Below, piece after piece: positions 14,731-19,345 of a DNA stretch of 19,345 bases (position 1 is its first letter; each line of letters begins with the position of its first letter). Below the pieces are notes generated by a model. The model did no database searches and was not told where the DNA came from. It saw nothing but the letters and a program-made list of their open reading frames with translations. The translations under genes and the position numbers were made by a program. Source of the stretch: JBMORL01 sp049322335 (GTDB lineage Bacteria > Bacteroidota > Bacteroidia > Flavobacteriales_D > UBA2798); NCBI GenBank assembly GCA_049322335.1, contig JBMORL010000042.1, positions 1 through 19,345 of the forward strand, given 5' to 3'.

Positions 14731-15114
14731 ATGTATTCTATAACAGAAAAAGAAGAATTTATAACTATACAATTTTTGCCGGAAAAAACAATATATGAAA
14801 AAGGGCTGGATGATCTGCGAAACGATATCATTTCTATGTGCCGGAAAACGGGAAAGATGCGAATACTTATTTATGCGAATCTCACAGAAAGTAAACTTTC
14901 ACCCATTCAATTATTCAATAATGCAGAAAAACTGAAAGAAAGTAACATGGCCGGAATAAAAATTGCGGTTGTTGGTTCTGCATTTAATAAAACACCTGAA
15001 TCACGCTTCAATGAAAATGTAAATCAAAACCGGGGAATCATGTTGAATTATTTTGAAGATGAACAACAAGCAATCGGGTGGCTGAAAGAAGGTTTATTAA
15101 ATGATAAAGAATGA
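14731..15114 (+). CDS. STAS/SpoIIAA-like small protein 1
   Basis: This 127-residue soluble protein has no signal peptide. It has alternating strands and helices: EEFITIQFLPEKTIYEKGLD, MRILIYANLTESKLSPIQLF, GIKIAVVGSAF, then RFNENVNQNRGIMLNYFEDE and QQAIGWLKE. The IAVVG strand and the terminal YF-x-D-x-x-x-A-x-x-WL motif recall the SpoIIAA-like/STAS-SEC14 group. The last third is clearly paralogous to the protein at 15705-16079 (ENVxxNRGI...Y..D...A..WL.E). The segment TESKLSP, before a helix, sits where SpoIIAA carries its phosphorylated serine, so Ser/Thr there are candidate targets of the upstream phosphatase; this is inference. It overlaps the next gene by 14 bp, so they are coupled. Confidence 0.65.
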   Translation: MYSITEKEEFITIQFLPEKTIYEKGLDDLRNDIISMCRKTGKMRILIYANLTESKLSPIQLFNNAEKLKESNMAGIKIAVVGSAFNKTPESRFNENVNQNRGIMLNYFEDEQQAIGWLKEGLLNDKE

Positions 15115-15496
15115 AATCATAAAAAGTGTCACGTTCAGTCATTCTGTTATGGCACTGAACCCGGATGGTATAATACTGGTAAACTGCCTGGATAATTTTT
15201 GTTATGACGTTGTACATATAAAAGATATGTTGAAAGGTTATGAAGAGCTGATCGGTAATAACAAAGCGCCCATAATGATTATCGGGCAACGATACACCAC
15301 TATTTCTGCTGCTGCCCGTAAATTCAGCGCAACATCCGAAGCCACACGCTTTTCGAAAGCTGAAGCATTTGTCATTCATTCGCTTGCACAGCGTATACTC
15401 GCCAATTTTTATCTGAAAATGGACAAGCCTTTAGTACCCACAACTTTTCACACCAGTATTTTATCAGCCGAAAAATGGCTGAAAAAATTCATCTGA
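15101..15496 (+). CDS. STAS/SEC14-like small protein 2
   Basis: The 131-residue soluble protein starts at ATG 15101 inside the end of the preceding gene; no other in-frame start is near. Key segments are PDGIILVNCLDNFCYDVVHI, KAPIMIIGQRYTTISAAARK, FSKAEAFVIHSLAQRILANF and the C-terminal FHTSILSAEKWLKKF. This arrangement (central strand, then AEAFVI.SL...L.NFY...KP..P, then A.KWL) is familiar from uncharacterised Bacteroidota proteins that resemble STAS domains. It is a different subgroup from its two neighbours. YTTIS lies before a helix, in a position that could be a phosphoacceptor. It is probably co-translated with the previous gene and in the same pathway as the phosphatase. Confidence 0.65.
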   Translation: MIKNEIIKSVTFSHSVMALNPDGIILVNCLDNFCYDVVHIKDMLKGYEELIGNNKAPIMIIGQRYTTISAAARKFSATSEATRFSKAEAFVIHSLAQRILANFYLKMDKPLVPTTFHTSILSAEKWLKKFI

Positions 15497-15662
15497 CTAT
15501 ACTTGTTGTTAAAGTATTACCAACCTGATTTAATAAATAGACCGATAACCCGTAGTATGCCAAATGAAATTCTTCAAAAAAACAGGCCATGATGAATTCC
15601 ACTTCGGTATAACAATCCGTAATCCGTTATAACTACCTGTGAATTAGCGTTTTTATTTTTTA

Positions 15663-15694
15663 TTGAGAATAATTAAAAAATTCTTTTATTTTTA
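15663..15694 (+). promoter_or_regulatory. Candidate promoter of the third STAS-like gene
   Basis: TTG (15663-15665), 21 nt, then TATTTTTA (15687-15694) is one base from TAnnTTTG. The spacing is acceptable, and the expected start is about 5-8 bp before the ATG at 15705. The region is AT-rich, so chance matches are likely. Confidence 0.35.
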
Positions 15695-15704
15695 CAGGAA
15701 TACT

Positions 15705-16079
15705 ATGGAAGAAAAGGAATACGAATTTACAGTACATGAGCAATTCATTGAAGTAGATTTTAAACAGGAGTTTATCTCTGCTCCTCCCGCGATGTATACA
15801 ATATTGGGAGAAATGCTGAAATACTGTCACAGTACCAACAAGCATAAACTACTCATCAATGCCGTGAATGTTGTCCGCAACAGCAGTTCACTGGATCAGT
15901 ATAAAGCAGCTGAAATGGCGCAGGAAAAGAAAGCGCTTGGATTCAGAATTGCAGTTATTGCTCCCCAATATACAGGCAACAGCGATACAAAATTTATTGA
16001 AAATGTAATGATCAACCGGGGAATTTTTGTGAAGTACTGTAACGACAGGGATTCTGCGGTGAAATGGCTGACAGAGTAA
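15705..16079 (+). CDS. STAS/SpoIIAA-like small protein 3
   Basis: I chose the ATG at 15705 (MEEKEYEFTVHEQFIEVDFK); the TTG 14 codons upstream would fall in the promoter. The 124-residue protein is a paralogue of the one at 14731: GFRIAVIAPQYTGNSDTKFI, then ENVMINRGIFVKYCNDRDSA and VKWLTE match it in order and spacing. The helix-preceding loop NVVRNSSSLDQYKAAEM holds three serines where SpoIIAA-type proteins are phosphorylated. It is separated from the second STAS-like gene by 208 bp that hold no gene, only a short repeat (AATCCGT twice) within TATAAC/GTTATA arms at 15608-15630, so it may be a separate transcript. Function is inferred from fold resemblance and neighbourhood. Confidence 0.65.
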   Translation: MEEKEYEFTVHEQFIEVDFKQEFISAPPAMYTILGEMLKYCHSTNKHKLLINAVNVVRNSSSLDQYKAAEMAQEKKALGFRIAVIAPQYTGNSDTKFIENVMINRGIFVKYCNDRDSAVKWLTE

Positions 16080-16209
16080 GAATGAATCAGTGGCCAGCCT
16101 CCCGCGCGGTCAGGAGCAGTGGTTATTGGTTATTGTTGAAAAGTGAAATAGTTGAAAAAACCTAAAACACCCGATAACTTACTACACTTCCATTCCTTTT
16201 TCTGCCCGC

Positions 16210-17169
16210 CTAACATTTCTCCATTTTATTTTTCTCCAGCCATTTTTCTATTGCGTGTTTAACCCTGGTTTCGATGCTGGAATTATCTCCCCTTTCAAAT
16301 TTTTTTCCTGAAACTTTTTCGAATAATTCGATATATCGTTCGGTAACCGAGTTTACAAATTCATCTGTCATTTCAGGAATTTTTTGTCCTTCTTTTCCCT
16401 GGAAACCATTAGCGATGAGCCACTGCCTTACAAATTCTTTGGATAATTGTTTCTGTTCCTCTCCCCGTGCCTGCCGTTCTTCATACCCGTCAGCATAAAA
16501 ATAACGGGAAGAATCGGGAGTGTGTATTTCATCAATGAGATAGATTTTTCCATTGGCTTTCCCGAATTCGTATTTGGTATCTACCAATATTAATCCCTTT
16601 TCCCTTGCCATTTTTGTTCCGCGTTCAAACAAAGCATGGGTATATGTTTCCATCTGCACATAGTCGCTTTCCGTTACAATTCCCCGCGTAAGAATTTCTT
16701 CACGCGAGATATCTTCATCATGTCCTTCATCGGCTTTTGTGGAAGGTGTAATAATGGGTTGAGATAATTTATCATTTTCTTTTAATCCCTCCGGAAGTTT
16801 TACTCCGCATAAAATTCTTTTTCCGGCTTTGTATTCGCGCGCTGCGTGTCCGGCCAGGTAACCGCGTATCACCATTTCCACTTTCTGAGGTTCGCATTTT
16901 ATTCCTATGGTAACATTGGGATCGGGAGAAGCCAGTTTCCAGTTGGGAACAATATCCGAAGTAGCATCCAGGAAATACCCGGCCAGCTGATTCAACACCT
17001 GTCCCTTATAAGGAATTCCTTTGGGCAATACCACATCAAAGGCAGAAATGCGGTCACTGGCCACCATCACCAGGTAGTTATTATCAATAGTATACACATC
17101 GCGCACTTTTCCCTTGTAAAAAGCAGTTTGTTTCGGAAAATTAAAATTTGTTTTTGTGAGAGAATTCAT
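16210..17169 (-). CDS. purC: SAICAR synthase (phosphoribosylaminoimidazole-succinocarboxamide synthase)
   Basis: PurC joins CAIR and aspartate with ATP to give SAICAR in purine synthesis. The 319-residue protein shows FYKGKVRDVYTID near residue 18 (ATP-binding start), SDRISAFDVVLP, EMVIRGYLAGHAAREYKAGK, TPSTKADEGHDEDIS, LVDTKYEFGKANGKIYLIDE and IHTPDSSRYFYADGY. The length matches the longer class of SAICAR synthases (about 300 residues, as in yeast Ade1) rather than the ~240-residue E. coli form. It lies 120 bp downstream of phoH on the same strand, and the pair probably share a transcript. The spacer is low-complexity, with TTTCGGGTTTCGGG and a CATCT/ACATC-rich stretch. Confidence 0.96.
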   Translation of the reverse strand: MNSLTKTNFNFPKQTAFYKGKVRDVYTIDNNYLVMVASDRISAFDVVLPKGIPYKGQVLNQLAGYFLDATSDIVPNWKLASPDPNVTIGIKCEPQKVEMVIRGYLAGHAAREYKAGKRILCGVKLPEGLKENDKLSQPIITPSTKADEGHDEDISREEILTRGIVTESDYVQMETYTHALFERGTKMAREKGLILVDTKYEFGKANGKIYLIDEIHTPDSSRYFYADGYEERQARGEEQKQLSKEFVRQWLIANGFQGKEGQKIPEMTDEFVNSVTERYIELFEKVSGKKFERGDNSSIETRVKHAIEKWLEKNKMEKC

Positions 17170-17289
17170 TTGAGATTTGAAATTTTTGGTTTCGGGTTTC
17201 GGGTTATTTTTTTTGCTTTTGTTACATTCGTTTTTTTATTCTTCCTCCATCTATTATCTAACATCTTTTCATCTGACATCTTTCTTTCT

Positions 17290-18258
17290 TCACCTGTTTT
17301 TCTTCTCTTTCGGAGTATCTTTTTTGTCTTCAAAAGCATCGATAATACGTTTCACCAGTTTATGGCGGATAACATCTCTTCCATCAAGAAAAACAAAACC
17401 GATATCCTCCACATTTTTCAATACATGGATAGCTGTTACCAAACCACTTGTTTGATGATGCGGAAGATCTACCTGAGTTACATCACCGGTAATGACAAAT
17501 TTAGCAGTCATTCCCATTCGTGTTAAAAACATTTTCATTTGCGAGCCTGTGGCATTTTGTGCTTCATCGAGAATAACAAAAGCCTTATCCAGCGTACGTC
17601 CTCTCATAAAAGCCAGCGGAGCAATCTGAATAATTCCCTGCTCAATATATTCACGCAATTTTTCAGGTGGAATCATTTCGCGCAAGGCGTCATATAATGG
17701 CTGAAGGTACGGATCGAGTTTTTCTTTCAGGTCACCGGGCAAAAAACCGAGATTTTCTCCGGCTTCCACAGCGGGACGCGTAAGTACTATTCTTCTTACT
17801 TCTTTATTTTTAAGTGCGCGAACGGCCAGTGCAACGGCTGTATAGGTTTTTCCCGTTCCGGCAGGGCCAATAGCAAAGAGCATATCGAATTTACTGTTCA
17901 TCTCCACCATTTTCCGCTGATTGGGTGTGCGGGCTTTTACCTGTAATCCATGGTTTCCATACACCAGCACATCATCTCCCTCGCTGTTTTTTATATTCTC
18001 CGTATCTTCTTCGAGCATCAGTTGTTCTATACTGTTTTCTGAAAGATGATTGAACTTATTGAAATGCCCGATGAGCTGTTCGAGTTTTTTTTCAAATACA
18101 CCGATTTGTTCGTCATCACCCACTACTTTTAATGAAGTGCCCCTTGCGATGATTTTGAGTTTGGGAAAATACCTTCTTATTTTTTCCAGTTTTCCGTCAT
18201 TTACGCCAAAAAGGTCAACAGGATTAATTGCTCCGATTTCGAAAATTTTTTCTCTCAA
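17290..18258 (-). CDS. phoH: PhoH family ATPase/RNA-binding protein
   Basis: The 322-residue protein has an N-terminal KH-like region (FPKLKIIARGTSLKVVGDDE, ~31-50). The PhoH P-loop domain follows: TPNQRKMVEM (111-120), Walker A GPAGTGKT (131-138), LTRPAVEAGENLGFLPGDL (159-177), PLAFMRGRTLDKAFVILDEA with Walker B (226-232), and GDVTQVDLP (sensor-like). Family members are linked to phosphate starvation or to RNA metabolism near YbeY and Era; here the neighbour is purC. The start is a TTG at 18258: an in-frame TAA lies one codon upstream and the next Met is around residue 81, inside the conserved fold. Its leader meets the DUF62 gene in a 105-bp divergent intergenic region. Confidence 0.93.
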   Translation of the reverse strand: MREKIFEIGAINPVDLFGVNDGKLEKIRRYFPKLKIIARGTSLKVVGDDEQIGVFEKKLEQLIGHFNKFNHLSENSIEQLMLEEDTENIKNSEGDDVLVYGNHGLQVKARTPNQRKMVEMNSKFDMLFAIGPAGTGKTYTAVALAVRALKNKEVRRIVLTRPAVEAGENLGFLPGDLKEKLDPYLQPLYDALREMIPPEKLREYIEQGIIQIAPLAFMRGRTLDKAFVILDEAQNATGSQMKMFLTRMGMTAKFVITGDVTQVDLPHHQTSGLVTAIHVLKNVEDIGFVFLDGRDVIRHKLVKRIIDAFEDKKDTPKEKKNR

Positions 18259-18328
18259 TTTTTAAAATTTATTTATTCTGAACAGTTGCCCGTTATTAAT
18301 TCGGCCCGCCTGCCTTTCAAACGGGTTT

Positions 18329-18336
18329 CAAAAATA
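18329..18336 (-). promoter_or_regulatory. Candidate -7 element of the phoH-purC unit
   Basis: On the minus strand TATTTTTG matches TAnnTTTG. No -33 TTG at the right distance is visible. It would give a leader of about 65 nt before the TTG start of phoH. Confidence 0.25.
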
Positions 18337-18363
18337 ACAATATTCGCTGTTAGTTTGGGATAA

Positions 18364-19191
18364 ATGGCTATCATTACATTAACAACAGATATGGGATACC
18401 GCGACTATTATGTAGCCGCGGTGAAGGGGATCATTTACAATATCGTTCCTGATATTATCATTATTGATATCAGTCACCATATCTCCCCTTTTGATATTGC
18501 CCAGGCCTCTTTTATCCTGCGCAATACCTATCCCAATTTTCCTCCCGGTACGATACATATCATAGGAGTTAATCCCGAAAAAGTGAAACGAACCGGGGCT
18601 TTTGATATGCGTGACGAGGTAAACCATGTGATAATAAAGCATGAAGGGCAGTATTTTATAGGAGCCGACAATGGAATATTTTCCCTTTTATTTGACCAGG
18701 TTCCTGAAGATATTTATGAAATCACGCTGGATACCGGTGTGGAACACAGCACTTTTCCCACCCGTGATGTATTTGCCAAAATTGCCTGCCTCATCAGTTC
18801 GGGAATGCCTCTTGATGAGATGGGAAAACGGGTAAACTCGGTAAAAGAACGCTCGGTTTTCAGGCCGGTGGCAGAAGAAAATATCATCAGGGGCACCGTA
18901 ATTTATATCGACAGTTACGGAAATGTAATTACTAATATTACCCAATCACTGTTCAACCACACGGGAAAAGGCCGGCCTTTTACCATCTTTTTCAGAAGGG
19001 AAGACTACGATATTACCGAGATAAGCCGAAATTACAGCAATGTACCCGAAGGTGAAAAAGTGGCCCTTTTCGGATCATCCGGTTATCTTGAAATTGCCAT
19101 CAATAAAGGAGTGGAGGGTTCAGGAGGGGGCGCCTCATCGCTTTTCGGGTTAAAAGTAAACGATACTATCCGGATAGAATTTGGATCGTAA
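18364..19191 (+). CDS. SAM hydroxide adenosyltransferase (DUF62 family)
   Basis: The 275-residue protein carries the family hallmarks: TLTTDMGYRDYYVAAVKG at the N-terminus, VDP-like IDISHHISPFDIAQASF (35-50), IGADNGIFSLL (99-109), TFPTRDVFAKIACLIS (130-145), IDSYGNVITNI and the C-terminal domain ALFGSSGYLEIAINKG with ASSLFGLKVNDTIRI. Known members hydrolyse S-adenosylmethionine to adenosine and methionine and relate to fluorinases and chlorinases. TFPTRDVF replaces the histidine-containing H-G-R-D pattern of many members, so the catalytic set may differ; close Bacteroidota relatives seem to share the change. The ATG at 18364 is preceded by TTAGTTTGGGATAA, a poor promoter match. The 154 bp after the stop hold no gene; I see only a T-rich tract. 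Confidence 0.9.
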   Translation: MAIITLTTDMGYRDYYVAAVKGIIYNIVPDIIIIDISHHISPFDIAQASFILRNTYPNFPPGTIHIIGVNPEKVKRTGAFDMRDEVNHVIIKHEGQYFIGADNGIFSLLFDQVPEDIYEITLDTGVEHSTFPTRDVFAKIACLISSGMPLDEMGKRVNSVKERSVFRPVAEENIIRGTVIYIDSYGNVITNITQSLFNHTGKGRPFTIFFRREDYDITEISRNYSNVPEGEKVALFGSSGYLEIAINKGVEGSGGGASSLFGLKVNDTIRIEFGS

Positions 19192-19345
19192 CAACAAGTA
19201 TTGTGGTTATAAAGCCTTTATGATTTTGCATTACCTGTTTCCTTTTTCTTCCTGTTTTTTTTATTAAAATTCTATTTCTTTTGGTGGTCACATTATCAAC
19301 AAATAATAGTTTCCGGTTTCATATATCAAATAAAATAGCAAAAAA

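Noticed and set aside
16080..16209. Small gene or RNA between the third STAS-like gene and purC
   Set aside because: I see no open frame with a start, no strong hairpin and no promoter; only GGTTATTGGTTATTG-type short repeats.
16846..17526. 226-residue plus-strand frame spanning purC, the spacer and phoH
   Set aside because: It is antisense to two clearly conserved genes; the phenylalanine-rich run comes from the T-rich spacer.
19192..19345. Start of another gene at the right edge
   Set aside because: The stretch is T- and A-rich, with no convincing start codon followed by an open frame.

Overview
The window looks like chromosomal DNA from a member of the Bacteroidota. The evidence is a GldM/PorM-type type IX secretion (T9SS) motor protein, a giant surface protein ending in a type-B T9SS sorting domain, promoters of the Bacteroidota form TTG/TTTG-N19-TAnnTTTG, and A-rich leaders without Shine-Dalgarno sequences. 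Ffh, PurC and PhoH are ordinary housekeeping genes. I see no rRNA, tRNA, CRISPR array, insertion sequence, integrase or phage gene. I cannot name a genus.

Layout. (1) 1-943, minus: a six-helix membrane protein followed 2 bp later by a winged-helix regulator that runs off the window. (2) 1119-3417, plus: a YceI lipocalin-like protein with its own promoter, candidate operator and terminator; a YgiD/LigB-type extradiol dioxygenase with a twin-arginine N-terminus; and a SAM methyltransferase with its own promoter. (3) 3521-5939, plus: a GldM without gldK, gldL or gldN beside it, preceded by a 25-bp palindrome, then a terminator and a small secreted protein. (4) 6027-7361, minus: ffh, convergent with the previous block across a long imperfect inverted repeat. 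(5) 7578-13157, plus: a 128-residue secreted protein and, 3 bp later, a 1729-residue T9SS substrate built of Ig-like domains, closed by a strong terminator. (6) 13246-16079, plus: a membrane-bound SpoIIE/PP2C phosphatase and three small STAS/SpoIIAA-like proteins. (7) 16210-18258, minus: phoH then purC. (8) 18364-19191, plus: a SAM hydroxide adenosyltransferase (DUF62).

How the genes may work together. GldM belongs to the inner-membrane motor that energises T9SS, and the 1729-residue protein is an expected cargo of such a system. Block 6 has the parts of a partner-switching pathway: a phosphatase and STAS-like substrates, but no kinase gene in the window. The most striking single observation is that the giant protein has no lysine or arginine from residue 11 to residue 1663; all basic side chains sit in the signal peptide or the C-terminal sorting domain. 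The next best leads are its A-B-A-B repeat block, whose DNA has diverged almost only at synonymous sites, and the phosphatase/triple-STAS module.
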